Of a stretch of 64,000 bases of DNA, positions 8,525 to 17,132 are shown piece after piece. The notes beneath the pieces were generated by a model, which was not told the DNA's origin, made no database searches, and saw only the letters and a list, made by a program, of their open reading frames with translations. Within the stretch, counting starts at the first letter, position 1, and the number at the start of each line of letters is the position of its first letter. The translations under genes were made by a program, and so were the position numbers. This stretch comes from Polaribacter sp. Hel1_85 (lineage in GTDB: Bacteria > Bacteroidota > Bacteroidia > Flavobacteriales > Flavobacteriaceae), in the NCBI RefSeq assembly GCF_000766795.1, contig NZ_JPDS01000001.1, positions 1,183,001 to 1,247,000 on the forward strand. Reading direction: 5' to 3'.

Positions 8525-8983
8525 ATGAAAAAACTAATCACTTTTTTAACCATTACACTATTCTGTGTAGTCTCAATTTCTGCCCAAGGTAGAAAAGGTA
8601 AAGAAAAAATTAAAGCATTAAAAATTGCTTATTTAACAGAGCAATTAAATTTAACTTCTACAGAAGCAGAAAAATTTTGGCCAATTTATAATGCTTATGA
8701 TAAAAAGCAACATGCTTTAAGAAATTCTATTAGAACAGAAATTAAAAACTCTATTAAAGAAAAAGAAGATATAAATTCTATTTCAGAAAAAGAAGCAGAA
8801 AGATTAATTAGCTTAAAGTTATCTAATGATAAACAAATTTATGAATCTCAGCAAAAATTTATCTCTAGTATAAAAAAGATAATTTCTCATAAAAAAATAT
8901 TGCAACTGCAAATAGCAGAAATGAGTTTTGGCAGAAAGTTAATGAGTAAATACCGACATAAAAAAGTAAATTCTAAAAACTAA
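8525..8983 (+). CDS. Periplasmic Spy/CpxP-like protein of the ECF operon
   Basis: 152 residues with a signal peptide (MKKLITFLTITLFCVVSISA|QG). The mature part is basic and helical, with LTEQLNLTSTEAEKFWPIYNAYDKKQ, which resembles the LTxEQ-type repeats of periplasmic stress sensors of the Spy/CpxP group. It follows the membrane anti-sigma gene by 11 bases and may sense envelope stress for it. A strong terminator follows. Confidence 0.65.
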   Translation: MKKLITFLTITLFCVVSISAQGRKGKEKIKALKIAYLTEQLNLTSTEAEKFWPIYNAYDKKQHALRNSIRTEIKNSIKEKEDINSISEKEAERLISLKLSNDKQIYESQQKFISSIKKIISHKKILQLQIAEMSFGRKLMSKYRHKKVNSKN

Positions 8984-8990
8984 AACAATA

Positions 8991-9020
8991 AAAAAAGGAA
9001 GCATTTAGCTTCCTTTTTTT
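8991..9020. terminator. Bidirectional intrinsic terminator
   Basis: GGAAGC (8997-9002) pairs with GCTTCC (9008-9013), flanked by an A-run and a T-run. It serves the ECF operon on plus and the small gene at 9025 on minus. Confidence 0.85.
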
Positions 9021-9024
9021 ATTA

Positions 9025-9219
9025 TTAGTTAATTAAAACCATACAAGAATATAATTCTGGTTTATTTGCTGTAAACTGTTTTAACCAAATTGTTAGCTCA
9101 TCTATTTCGTAAGGTAACAATCTATTTAACGCTTTTTCAACTTCTTTATAAAATAAATCTGAATTAAAACTTACTTTTTTAAGTACGGTTTTAGTGTACT
9201 CAAACATTGCTCTCGCCAT
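9025..9219 (-). CDS. Small conserved-looking protein
   Basis: 64 residues, starting MARAMFEYTKTVLKKVSFN, with an amphipathic helical middle (FYKEVEKALNRLLPYEIDEL). ATG start; the gene ends 5 bases from a terminator. No signal peptide or motif; function unknown. Proper start, terminator and codon use favour a real gene. Confidence 0.6.
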   Translation of the reverse strand: MARAMFEYTKTVLKKVSFNSDLFYKEVEKALNRLLPYEIDELTIWLKQFTANKPELYSCMVLIN

Positions 9220-9292
9220 TTTTATAAATAAATTAAATTATACTTAAAGAACGTATACCAAATCATTTTTAGTATGTCTTTTCAAATTTAAT

Positions 9293-9323
9293 AAAAAAAA
9301 ACCATCATTTAAAAAATGATGGT
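9293..9323 (-). terminator. Intrinsic terminator of the 86-residue protein gene
   Basis: On the minus strand the stem ACCATCATT/AATGATGGT (9301-9309 with 9315-9323) is followed by a run of eight T (A-run at 9293-9300 on plus). Confidence 0.8.
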
Positions 9324-9352
9324 CTTAAATTTTGTTTAAAAATTTGTTAAGA

Positions 9353-9613
9353 TTATAAACTGTTAATCTTTTCAACCAAACCTTTAGCTTTTTCTTCTAA
9401 TTCTAAATTAATAGCTTTAAAGTGTGCTTTTTTGTTTTCAACCTTATTATTGTTGATTTTAGAAACTAAATTATCAAAAGTTTCGATAGCCTCATCAATA
9501 ATTGCATCACCTTTTTCTGGTGCATTTTTTAAGATTGAAACGTCTAATGCATATTCAATAACATCACCTAAAACGTAATTAATATCTTTTTTTAAGTTTT
9601 TTATACTTGCCAT
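9353..9613 (-). CDS. Small helical protein of unknown function
   Basis: 86 residues, starting MASIKNLKKDINYVLGDVIE, rich in Lys and Glu and probably all helical, with no membrane segment. ATG start, own terminator 30 bases downstream. Function not recognisable. The HAD hydrolase gene ends 43 bases upstream on the same strand, so it may be partly co-transcribed. Confidence 0.65.
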   Translation of the reverse strand: MASIKNLKKDINYVLGDVIEYALDVSILKNAPEKGDAIIDEAIETFDNLVSKINNNKVENKKAHFKAINLELEEKAKGLVEKINSL

Positions 9614-9655
9614 AACTTATTATAATTTTTAATGCTGCAAATTTAGTTTATTTAT

Positions 9656-10357
9656 TTAAAACAGCGTTAAAACTTCTTTTATATTTAAAACTGTATAATA
9701 ATCTGATTTAGAAGCTACTTCTTGTGATACTTCTTCATGAACCCAAGTTGTATGAAAAGGTACATGAATTGCAGATGCTCCTATTTCAATTAATGGCAAA
9801 ACATCTGATTTTAAAGAGTTGCCAATCATTAGTAGTTCTGATGGATGAATGTCTAAGTGATTAATTAACTTTTGGTAATCTTTCTCTTTTTTATCACTCA
9901 TTACCTCTATATGATGAAAATATTTCAGCAAATTAGATTTTTCTAACTTTCTTTCTTGATCTAATAAATCGCCTTTTGTGGCAACAATTAATTTATATTT
10001 TCCTTGAAGAACTTTTAATACTTCTTCTACTCCATCTAACAAATCTATAGGCTTATCTAACATTTCTTTACCTATATTTAAAATGGCTTCAATTGTTTTT
10101 TGCTTTACTTGATAATTAGAAATTTCTAATGCACATTCTACCATAGACAAAATAAAACCTTTTACACCATAACCATAATGTTCTAAATTCTTAATCTCGG
10201 CCTTAAAAAGCTCTTGATCTATTTTATTTTCGGTTTCGTACTTTGATAATAATTTTGCAAATTGATGTTCTGCATCTCTAAAATAAGTTTCATTAACCCA
10301 CAAAGTATCATCAGCATCAAATGCAATTACCTTTATTTTTTTACTTATTTTATTCAT
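9656..10357 (-). CDS. HAD-superfamily hydrolase (YjjG-like phosphatase)
   Basis: 233 residues with HAD motif I AFDADDTLW (nucleophile and acid/base Asp pair), motif II VATKGD, a conserved Lys in DKKEKDYQKL and motif III MIGNSLKSD. A helical cap lies between motifs I and II, as in subfamily I phosphatases such as YjjG or phosphoglycolate phosphatases. It starts 2 bases after the kdsB stop, so the genes are one transcript. It might provide KDO-8-phosphate phosphatase activity, but KdsC proteins are shorter and lack this cap, so it is more likely a nucleotide or general phosphatase. Confidence 0.8.
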   Translation of the reverse strand: MNKISKKIKVIAFDADDTLWVNETYFRDAEHQFAKLLSKYETENKIDQELFKAEIKNLEHYGYGVKGFILSMVECALEISNYQVKQKTIEAILNIGKEMLDKPIDLLDGVEEVLKVLQGKYKLIVATKGDLLDQERKLEKSNLLKYFHHIEVMSDKKEKDYQKLINHLDIHPSELLMIGNSLKSDVLPLIEIGASAIHVPFHTTWVHEEVSQEVASKSDYYTVLNIKEVLTLF

Positions 10358-10359
10358 TT

Positions 10360-11091
10360 TTATTGTTTTAAAAACTGAATTGCTTTTTCTAAATCTTCTG
10401 GTGTATCAATTCCTACAGCTTCTACTTCTGTTTCTACCATTTTAATTTTTTTACCAATTTCTTGATATCTAATGGCTTCAATTTTTTCTGCAGCTTCTAA
10501 AGGTGTCATTGGTGTGTTGTAAAAATCAATTAATGCTTGTTTTCTAAATGCATAAACTCCTTTATGTTTGTAATACTTTACATTAATATCTTTATCTCTG
10601 TGATATGGAATTACACTTCTAGAAAAATAGATTGCCAAATTATCTACATCTGTAATCACTTTTACGTTATTAGGATTTTCTATATCCTCTTTATTAGTAA
10701 TTAGTACTTTTAAAGAGGCTAAATCAATTTCTTTTTTAGTGTCTTTTTTAAAAACATCAATTAATTTAGAAAGTGAAATTGCATCTATAAAAGGTTCATC
10801 TCCTTGTACATTTATTACAATATCTGCTTCAATATCTTCTACAGCTTCAGCAATTCTATCAGAACCACATTCGTGTTCTTTTTTGCTCATAATTGCTTTT
10901 CCTCCTGCTTTTTTTATTGTTTTAAAAATAATATCAGAATCTGTTACAATATAAACATCATCAAATAATTTAGTATGTAATGCTGCTTCATAAGTTCTAA
11001 GTATAACAGGTTTTCCTCCTAAATCTTTCATTAGTTTTCCTGGAAAACGAGATGCACTATAACGTGCAGGAATCATGGCAATTATTTTCAT
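10360..11091 (-). CDS. kdsB: 3-deoxy-manno-octulosonate cytidylyltransferase
   Basis: CMP-KDO synthetase, which activates KDO with CTP for lipopolysaccharide core synthesis in the cytoplasm. 243 residues, the usual length. Key motifs are [15 protein letters not shown] at the N-terminus (CTP site), [11 protein letters not shown] (metal site) and the C-terminal [15 protein letters not shown]. Neighbours are an HAD phosphatase 2 bases downstream and queD upstream. Presence implies a KDO-containing lipopolysaccharide and a Gram-negative envelope. Confidence 0.95.
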   Translation of the reverse strand: MKIIAMIPARYSASRFPGKLMKDLGGKPVILRTYEAALHTKLFDDVYIVTDSDIIFKTIKKAGGKAIMSKKEHECGSDRIAEAVEDIEADIVINVQGDEPFIDAISLSKLIDVFKKDTKKEIDLASLKVLITNKEDIENPNNVKVITDVDNLAIYFSRSVIPYHRDKDINVKYYKHKGVYAFRKQALIDFYNTPMTPLEAAEKIEAIRYQEIGKKIKMVETEVEAVGIDTPEDLEKAIQFLKQ

Positions 11092-11130
11092 AAAACTTAT
11101 TTATAAACTTATACTGATTAATTTTAAAAA

Positions 11131-11544
11131 TTACTCTCCAGAATAACGAACAAAGTTTCTACGAGTTTCATACAAAGTAACTTCTATCTCTAAATGAGCA
11201 GGAATATGTGGTCTTAATTTATTATAGATAACTATTGAAATATTTTCTGCTGTTGGATTTAAATTTTTAAATTCTGCAACTTCAATATTTAAATTTTTAT
11301 GATCTAAAGGCTCTTCTATTTCGTCTTTTATCAATTCTCTTAACAAACCTAAATCGTATACAAAACCAGTTAGAGGATCAACTTCACCAAACAAAGCAAC
11401 TATCATTTCATAATTATGGCCATGATAATTAGGGTTGCTACATTTACCAAAAACTTCTAAATTTTTCTCATCAGACCACTCAGCATTAAACAATCTGTGT
11501 GCTGCATTAAAATGTGCTCTTCTATAAACTTTTACTTTAGGCAT
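11131..11544 (-). CDS. queD: 6-pyruvoyl-tetrahydropterin synthase / 6-carboxytetrahydropterin synthase family
   Basis: 137 residues of the PTPS/QueD family. Zinc ligands are His in FNAAHRL and both His of YHGHNYE; the Cys in FGKCSNPNYHGH is the likely catalytic residue of QueD-type enzymes. QueD makes 6-carboxy-tetrahydropterin in queuosine synthesis; pterin-making members look similar. It overlaps the end of idi by 8 bases. No other queuosine genes are nearby. Confidence 0.85.
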   Translation of the reverse strand: MPKVKVYRRAHFNAAHRLFNAEWSDEKNLEVFGKCSNPNYHGHNYEMIVALFGEVDPLTGFVYDLGLLRELIKDEIEEPLDHKNLNIEVAEFKNLNPTAENISIVIYNKLRPHIPAHLEIEVTLYETRRNFVRYSGE

Positions 11545-12055
11545 TTGTTAATTTTTCAAAAGATTTATCAAATATAATTTTAAACCACTCTGTATATTCT
11601 TGCGGATTCTTTTCAATGTCATTCTTTACATCAATTAAAGTCATCCACTTATATGCTTCTACTTCTTCTTTGTTTACAACAGGTGTATCTTCATAATAAC
11701 CAACCATTACATGGTCTAGCTCATGCTCAGTCAACCCATTATCAAAAGGAGCTTTGTAAATAAACGAAAAAACTTCTTTTATTTCAGTAACAAACCCCAT
11801 TTCTTCTTGCAAACGTCTTTTACCTGCTTCTAAGTTTGTTTCTCCATCTCTTTGATGAGAACAACAAGTATTTGTCCATAATAATGGTGAATGATATTTA
11901 CTTGCAGCTCTTTGCTGTAGCATTAATTCTCCTTTTTTATTAAAAATAAAAACAGAAAAAGCTCTATGTAAAACTGCTTTTTCATGCGCTTCCATTTTTG
12001 GCATTAATCCTATTGGATTATCTTTTTCATCAACTAAAACAACTTGTTCTTCCAT
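11537..12055 (-). CDS. idi: Isopentenyl-diphosphate delta-isomerase, type 1
   Basis: NUDIX-fold isomerase, 172 residues, interconverting IPP and DMAPP for isoprenoids. WTNTCCSHQRDGE carries the catalytic Cys and metal-binding His; the NUDIX-like GKRRLQEEMGF and ELDHVMVG (catalytic Glu region) follow. The usual TCCSHP is TCCSHQ here. It overlaps queD by 8 bases. A -7-like box sits just 5 bases before its ATG. Confidence 0.92.
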   Translation of the reverse strand: MEEQVVLVDEKDNPIGLMPKMEAHEKAVLHRAFSVFIFNKKGELMLQQRAASKYHSPLLWTNTCCSHQRDGETNLEAGKRRLQEEMGFVTEIKEVFSFIYKAPFDNGLTEHELDHVMVGYYEDTPVVNKEEVEAYKWMTLIDVKNDIEKNPQEYTEWFKIIFDKSFEKLTNA

Positions 12056-12060
12056 ACTTA

Positions 12061-12068
12061 CAAAAATA
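12061..12068 (-). promoter_or_regulatory. Putative -7 element of idi
   Basis: Minus-strand TATTTTTG matches TAnnTTTG exactly, 5 bases before the idi ATG. No -33 element is apparent. Confidence 0.4.
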
Positions 12069-12144
12069 AGGAATTCATTGAGTAATAAATCATAAAATAA
12101 TTACAAAACCAATAAGAGTTTTCTATTCTTATATTTTGATGGTT

Positions 12145-12152
12145 TATATTTG
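12145..12152 (+). promoter_or_regulatory. Putative -7 element of the lipoprotein cyclophilin gene
   Basis: TATATTTG is an exact TAnnTTTG match 25 bases before the ATG at 12178. The -33 region is weak. Confidence 0.5.
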
Positions 12153-12177
12153 TGCTTCTTAAAACTGAATTTCATTC

Positions 12178-12873
12178 ATGAAAACCTTTTGCAAATTCTT
12201 GCTTTTTATCACTTTAATAACTCTTTATCAATGTAAAGAAGAGAAAAAAACTACTATTATTAAAAAGAAAAAGTTAGATACTGAAACAAGTTCAGTACCA
12301 GAAAAGAAAATCGTAAAAGCATGGGATAGTTTAAACAGACATAATACTGAGGCTTTTTTAACTGAATTTGGAAAACAAAATCCAGAAACAAAAGTGTTGA
12401 TTAAAACCGATTTTGGAAATATAAAACTTCGTTTGTATAAAGACACTCCTATTCACAGAGCAAATTTTATATTCTTAACCAAAATTAAATATTTTAATAC
12501 AACCGTTTTTTACAGAGTTGCTAAAAACTTTGTAATTCAAGGGGGTAATTCTGATGAAATGTACACTCAAAAAGAACGAAATAAATATGGAAACTATCTT
12601 CTAAAACCTGAATTCAGAAAAAACAGAAGACATAAATATGGTGCTTTAGCTGCTGCTAGAGAATGGAAACGAAATCCAAATAAATTATCTAGTCCTTTTG
12701 AGTTTTATATGGTTCAGAAAAAAAGTGGCGCTTATCATTTAGACAATGAACACACTGTTTTTGGTGAAGTAATTTCTGGTTTTAGGACCCTAGAAAAAAT
12801 CTCTAAAGTTAGGGTTGGTGTTGATGAATGGCCTGTTGATGATGTAAAAATGACGATAGAAATTTTAGATTGA
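12178..12873 (+). CDS. Cyclophilin-type peptidyl-prolyl isomerase, lipoprotein
   Basis: 231 residues. The lipobox (LITLYQC, Cys19) predicts a lipid-anchored envelope protein. A Lys-rich linker leads to a cyclophilin domain (~75-230) with FYRVAKNFVIQGG (catalytic Arg kept) and LDNEHTVFGEV. Some binding-pocket residues differ from the canonical set: the usual NGSQFF is SPFEFY and the pocket Trp is Tyr, so activity or specificity may be altered. It precedes prfC by 44 bases, but prfC has its own promoter overlapping the 3' end. Confidence 0.85.
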   Translation: MKTFCKFLLFITLITLYQCKEEKKTTIIKKKKLDTETSSVPEKKIVKAWDSLNRHNTEAFLTEFGKQNPETKVLIKTDFGNIKLRLYKDTPIHRANFIFLTKIKYFNTTVFYRVAKNFVIQGGNSDEMYTQKERNKYGNYLLKPEFRKNRRHKYGALAAAREWKRNPNKLSSPFEFYMVQKKSGAYHLDNEHTVFGEVISGFRTLEKISKVRVGVDEWPVDDVKMTIEILD

Positions 12874-12900
12874 TATTTCTCTAAGTAAAACCTATCTTTG
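12870..12900 (+). promoter_or_regulatory. Promoter of prfC
   Basis: TTG (12870-12872), 20 bases, TATCTTTG (12893-12900), then ATG 17 bases on. The -33 overlaps the stop region of the upstream gene. Confidence 0.65.
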
Positions 12901-12917
12901 CACCTCAAATTTTGTAG

Positions 12918-14510
12918 ATGAGTTTTTTAGAAGAAATAGCACGTAGAAGAACCTTTGGTATTATATCGCATCCAGATGCTGGTAAAACCACTTTAACTGA
13001 AAAATTGTTACTTTTTGGAGGTGCAATTCAAGAAGCAGGTGCTGTTAAAAATAATAAGATAAAAAAAGGAGCAACTTCCGATTTTATGGAGATTGAACGT
13101 CAGCGTGGAATTTCTGTAGCTACTTCTGTTTTAGCTTTCATTTATAAAGACAAAAAAATAAACATTCTAGACACACCTGGTCACAAAGATTTTGCTGAAG
13201 ATACTTTTAGAACTTTAACTGCTGTAGATAGTGTTATTGTTGTAATTGATGTTGCAAAAGGTGTAGAACCTCAGACCGAAAAACTAGTTGAAGTTTGTAG
13301 AATGAGAAGTATACCAATGTTGGTTTTTATCAACAAGTTGGATAGAGAAGGAAAAGATGCTTTTGATTTATTAGATGAAGTAGAACAAAAACTAGGCTTA
13401 ACAGTAACTCCAATGAGTTTTCCTATTGGAATGGGATATGACTTTAAAGGGATTTATAATATTTGGGAAAAGAAATTAAATCTTTTTTCTGGTGATAATA
13501 AAACTAAAATTTCTGATGGTGTTCAATTTGATGACTTATCAAACCCAGAATTAGATACTATTGTTGGAGAAACGGCAGCAGAAACTTTACGTGAAGAAAT
13601 AGAATTGATTAGTGAAGTTTATCCAGATTTTAATCAACAAGAATATTTAGAAGGAAAATTACAACCTGTATTTTTTGGTTCTGCTTTAAATAATTTTGGA
13701 GTAAAAGAATTATTAGATGCTTTTATTGAGATTGCTCCTTCTCCACAACCTAAAAAAGCAGAAGAACGTTTAGTTGATTCTAAAGAAACAAAATTAACTG
13801 GTTTTGTGTTTAAAATTCATGCAAACATGGACCCTAAACACAGAGATAGATTAGCTTTTATTAAAATTGTATCTGGTACTTTTAAAAGAAATGCTCCTTA
13901 TTTACATGTTAGAAATGGTAAAAAAGTAAAATTTTCTAGTCCGAATGCATTTTTTGCTGAAAAGAAAGAAATAGTAGATGAGTCTTTTCCTGGAGATATT
14001 GTTGGTATTCATGATACTGGTAACTTTAAAATTGGAGATACTTTAACAGAAGGAGAACAGTTAAACTTTAAAGGAATTCCAAGTTTTTCTCCAGAACATT
14101 TTAGATATGTGAATAATGCAGACCCAATGAAATCTAAACAATTGTATAAAGGGTTAGACCAACTTATGGATGAAGGTGTTGCTCAATTATTTACTTTAGA
14201 TATGAATGGACGTAGAGTAATTGGTACTGTTGGTGCTTTACAATATGAAGTTATTCAATATCGATTAGAACATGAATATGGTGCAAAATGTACCTATGAA
14301 AACTTACAAGTACATAAAGCTTGTTGGGTAGAACCTGAGGATATCAAAAATGATGAGTTTAAAGAATTTAAAAGAGTAAAACAACGTTATTTAGCGAAAG
14401 ACAAACAAGGTCAATTAGTGTTTTTAGCAGATTCTGAGTTTACAATACAAATGACTCAAAGTAAATATCCTACTGTGAAATTGCATTTTACAAGTGAGTT
14501 TAAAAACTAG
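12918..14510 (+). CDS. prfC: Peptide chain release factor 3
   Basis: RF3 is a translational GTPase that recycles RF1/RF2 after termination. 530 residues, the expected length. It begins FLEEIARRRTFGIISHPDAG with P-loop HPDAGKTT, switch region RQRGISVATS, DTPGHKDF and NKLD, followed by EF-Tu-like and C-terminal domains (FAEDTFRTL, LGVKELLDAF, LQYEVIQYRLEHEYG). The outer-membrane protein gene begins 5 bases later. Confidence 0.96.
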   Translation: MSFLEEIARRRTFGIISHPDAGKTTLTEKLLLFGGAIQEAGAVKNNKIKKGATSDFMEIERQRGISVATSVLAFIYKDKKINILDTPGHKDFAEDTFRTLTAVDSVIVVIDVAKGVEPQTEKLVEVCRMRSIPMLVFINKLDREGKDAFDLLDEVEQKLGLTVTPMSFPIGMGYDFKGIYNIWEKKLNLFSGDNKTKISDGVQFDDLSNPELDTIVGETAAETLREEIELISEVYPDFNQQEYLEGKLQPVFFGSALNNFGVKELLDAFIEIAPSPQPKKAEERLVDSKETKLTGFVFKIHANMDPKHRDRLAFIKIVSGTFKRNAPYLHVRNGKKVKFSSPNAFFAEKKEIVDESFPGDIVGIHDTGNFKIGDTLTEGEQLNFKGIPSFSPEHFRYVNNADPMKSKQLYKGLDQLMDEGVAQLFTLDMNGRRVIGTVGALQYEVIQYRLEHEYGAKCTYENLQVHKACWVEPEDIKNDEFKEFKRVKQRYLAKDKQGQLVFLADSEFTIQMTQSKYPTVKLHFTSEFKN

Positions 14511-14515
14511 TCATT

Positions 14516-16078
14516 ATGAAAAAATTACTTTTACTATTTTTTACCCTTTTAAGTTTACAGAGTTATACTCAAACTTATAATCTATCAGATTTTGAACCAA
14601 AAAAAATACAAAATAGCATTCGTTTAAATTATATTTTAATTCATCAACCAGTGAGTCAAGTAGCTTATGATTTAAATCCAACTATGGGGTTTATTGGTTT
14701 AAATTATAATATTCCCATAAATGATTGGTTGTATACTGGTGCAGGATTTCACACCGCAATTACAGGTGATCAAGGAGGTTTATTTACATTAGGGATTAAT
14801 TTAGGAGTTAACTTACCAATCTATAAAAATCTATATTTTGATGCTAACGTTCACTTTGGTGGTGGTGGTGGTTATAGATCTTTAGTAAATGGAGGTGGAA
14901 TTTTTTATCCTAATATTGGTTTACAATATAAAGACAAAGGTTATTCATTTGGAGTGCAATATGGTTATATGGATTTTTTTACGGGAATTCAGAAAAATGA
15001 TAACGTCTCCTTTTTTGTTGAAATACCAAGTTTATTAAGAACAACTTCGTATGCTGAAGCCCAAAAAAGGTTTGCTATTAATAACAAATCAAAAGATGAA
15101 TTCTGGACAAGACCAGCTGTAAAAAGTGTACAACAGATAACTTTTGACTACTTTTTTCCATTTGGAGACTCTAGAACCGATGCAAGTACAACTCCTAAAT
15201 ACAAACCTATTAATCATACTTTATCTATTTTAGGTTTTGAATATCAACGTTATTTAACTGACAATACTTTTATTTATGCACACGTTGATGCTATGTATGG
15301 AGGTTTAACCGCTGGTTTTATGGATCTATTTTTTGGAATGGGAAAAAACTTTATAGAAACGAAATATGTAAACTTTTTCGGAAAATTCGGAATTGGTGCT
15401 GCTGGAGGTAGAATTTACCCTGAAAATGGTTTAACAATGTATCCGAGTGTTGGTGCAGATTTAAAAATAACTGAAAAAATTGGTCTAAGTGCTCATGGAG
15501 GTTATCATAGAGCTATTGGAGCAACGTTTGAAGCTTATACTGCAGGTTTTAGTATAAAATATTATGGTTTAAGTGGAGGAACTACACATCCTTTTACTGG
15601 AGAAAAGCAAAAAGAAATAAAAACACAAGGAATACAATTAAGTGCACAAAATCAGACATATTTTGATGTTGCAAAATTTGGAATTCCAGCTAGTGATTTA
15701 CAGTTAATTGCTTTAAAAGTAAATTATGATTTAAATCACCGTTTTTACTTTGCTGGTGAAGCTTCTTTTGCTTACGAAGGAAAATCTGGTGGTTATGCAC
15801 ATGGAATTTTTGGTTTTGGTATTAAATCTAATAAATTTGCTAACGACAGAATCTCTTTATTTGCAGAAGCTGCTGCTGGTGTTGCTGGTGGTGGAAGAGT
15901 AGATTCTGGAGAAGGTATTTTAGTAAGACCAACTGTAGGAATTAATTATCATGTAAATAACGATTTCTCATTTAATATTGCCGGAGGACAAATGTGGTCT
16001 CCTTTTGGAAATGTAAATTCATCAAATGTAAACATAGGTTTGTCTTATGCTTTTTCAATTTTAAATGTAAGAAAATAA
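14516..16078 (+). CDS. Outer-membrane beta-barrel protein with three internal repeats
   Basis: 520 residues with a signal peptide (MKKLLLLFFTLLSLQSYT|Q). The mature chain alternates aromatic and small residues, as in outer-membrane strands, and ends in a strand (NVNIGLSYAFSILNVRK). Three similar units of ~150-170 residues are visible, each with a glycine-rich block: VHFGGGGGYRSLVNGGGIF, FGIGAAGGRIYPENGL and AAAGVAGGGRVDSGEGI, each followed by a Pro-x-x-Gly strand. Function is unknown. It follows prfC by 5 bases and is probably co-transcribed, a pairing without an obvious functional reason. Confidence 0.65.
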   Translation: MKKLLLLFFTLLSLQSYTQTYNLSDFEPKKIQNSIRLNYILIHQPVSQVAYDLNPTMGFIGLNYNIPINDWLYTGAGFHTAITGDQGGLFTLGINLGVNLPIYKNLYFDANVHFGGGGGYRSLVNGGGIFYPNIGLQYKDKGYSFGVQYGYMDFFTGIQKNDNVSFFVEIPSLLRTTSYAEAQKRFAINNKSKDEFWTRPAVKSVQQITFDYFFPFGDSRTDASTTPKYKPINHTLSILGFEYQRYLTDNTFIYAHVDAMYGGLTAGFMDLFFGMGKNFIETKYVNFFGKFGIGAAGGRIYPENGLTMYPSVGADLKITEKIGLSAHGGYHRAIGATFEAYTAGFSIKYYGLSGGTTHPFTGEKQKEIKTQGIQLSAQNQTYFDVAKFGIPASDLQLIALKVNYDLNHRFYFAGEASFAYEGKSGGYAHGIFGFGIKSNKFANDRISLFAEAAAGVAGGGRVDSGEGILVRPTVGINYHVNNDFSFNIAGGQMWSPFGNVNSSNVNIGLSYAFSILNVRK

Positions 16079-16083
16079 TTTTC

Positions 16084-16100
16084 ACTGAACTCGTTTCAGT
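16084..16100. repeat. REP-like palindrome
   Basis: ACTGAA (16084-16089) and TTCAGT (16095-16100) around CTCGT. It resembles the GTTCAG/CTGAAAC palindromes dispersed between flavobacterial genes (from memory). No T-run follows. Confidence 0.45.
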
Positions 16101-16135
16101 AAACATAAATATAACAACTATTAAATAAGAATACA

Positions 16136-17068
16136 ATGAATAACGGAATCTATGCAAAATTCACTACATCAAAAGGTGATATTTTAGTAAACTTAGAATT
16201 TGAAAAAACTCCAGGAACAGTTGGTAACTTTGTTGCTTTAGCTGAAGGAAATTTAGAAAACTCAGTAAAAGATCAAGGAACTCCTTATTATGATGGGTTA
16301 AAATTTCATAGAGTAATTCCAGATTTTATGATACAAGGTGGTTGTCCACAAGGAACTGGAACTGGAAATCCTGGTTATAAATTTGATGATGAATTTCATC
16401 CTGATTTAAAACATAACAGACCTGGTGTTTTGGCAATGGCAAACTCTGGGCCAGCAACAAACGGAAGTCAATTTTACATAACGCACGTTCCTACTCCTTG
16501 GTTAGACAACAAGCACACAGTTTTTGGTGCTGTTGTAGAAGGACAAGACATTGTTGATGCTGTTGCACAAGGTGACGAATTAACATCTATAGAAATTATT
16601 AGAGTTGGTACTGAAGCAGAAGCTTTTAATGCTGTTGAAGCTTTTAGAACTTTTGAAGGTTCTAGAGAAAAACGTGAAGCTGAAGCTAAAGCAGCTCAAA
16701 AAGAAATGTTAGACAAAGTTGCAGCTGGTTATGATGAAACTGCAAGTGGTTTACGTTACCAAATTTTACAAAAAGGGTCAGGAAAAAAAGCAACAAAAGG
16801 TGCTGGAGTTTCTGTACACTATAAAGGTCAATTACTAGACGGAACTGTTTTTGATTCTTCTTACAAAAGAAAACAACCAATCGATTTTAATGTTGGTGTT
16901 GGTCAAGTGATTTCTGGTTGGGATGAAGGAATTCAGTTATTACAAGTTGGTGATAAAGCACGATTTGTAATACCATCTAATTTAGCATATGGTTCTGCTG
17001 GTGCTGGAGGAGTAATTCCACCAGATGCAACACTTATTTTTGATGTTGAATTAATGGATGTAAAATAA
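16136..17068 (+). CDS. Cyclophilin-FKBP fusion peptidyl-prolyl isomerase
   Basis: 310 residues with two proline isomerase domains of unrelated folds. Residues ~5-160 are a cyclophilin with FHRVIPDFMIQGG, NGSQFYITHV and WLDNKHTVFG, so the active-site Arg, Phe, Gln, Trp and His are all kept. A helical charged linker (~165-205) leads to an FKBP domain (~215-310) with VHYKGQLLDGTVFDSS, VISGWDEGIQ, LAYGSAG and IFDVELMDV, all pocket residues kept. There is no signal peptide, so it is cytoplasmic. A strong terminator follows. Confidence 0.92.
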   Translation: MNNGIYAKFTTSKGDILVNLEFEKTPGTVGNFVALAEGNLENSVKDQGTPYYDGLKFHRVIPDFMIQGGCPQGTGTGNPGYKFDDEFHPDLKHNRPGVLAMANSGPATNGSQFYITHVPTPWLDNKHTVFGAVVEGQDIVDAVAQGDELTSIEIIRVGTEAEAFNAVEAFRTFEGSREKREAEAKAAQKEMLDKVAAGYDETASGLRYQILQKGSGKKATKGAGVSVHYKGQLLDGTVFDSSYKRKQPIDFNVGVGQVISGWDEGIQLLQVGDKARFVIPSNLAYGSAGAGGVIPPDATLIFDVELMDVK

Positions 17069-17103
17069 TAATTCCTTGTATTTAGGAATCTAATTTTAAA
17101 AAA

Positions 17104-17130
17104 AGCTCTCTGGTTTACAGAGAGCTTTTT
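17104..17130. terminator. Bidirectional intrinsic terminator
   Basis: AGCTCTCTG (17104-17112) pairs with CAGAGAGCT (17118-17126), flanked by A- and T-runs, between two convergent genes. Confidence 0.9.
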
Positions 17131-17132
17131 TA

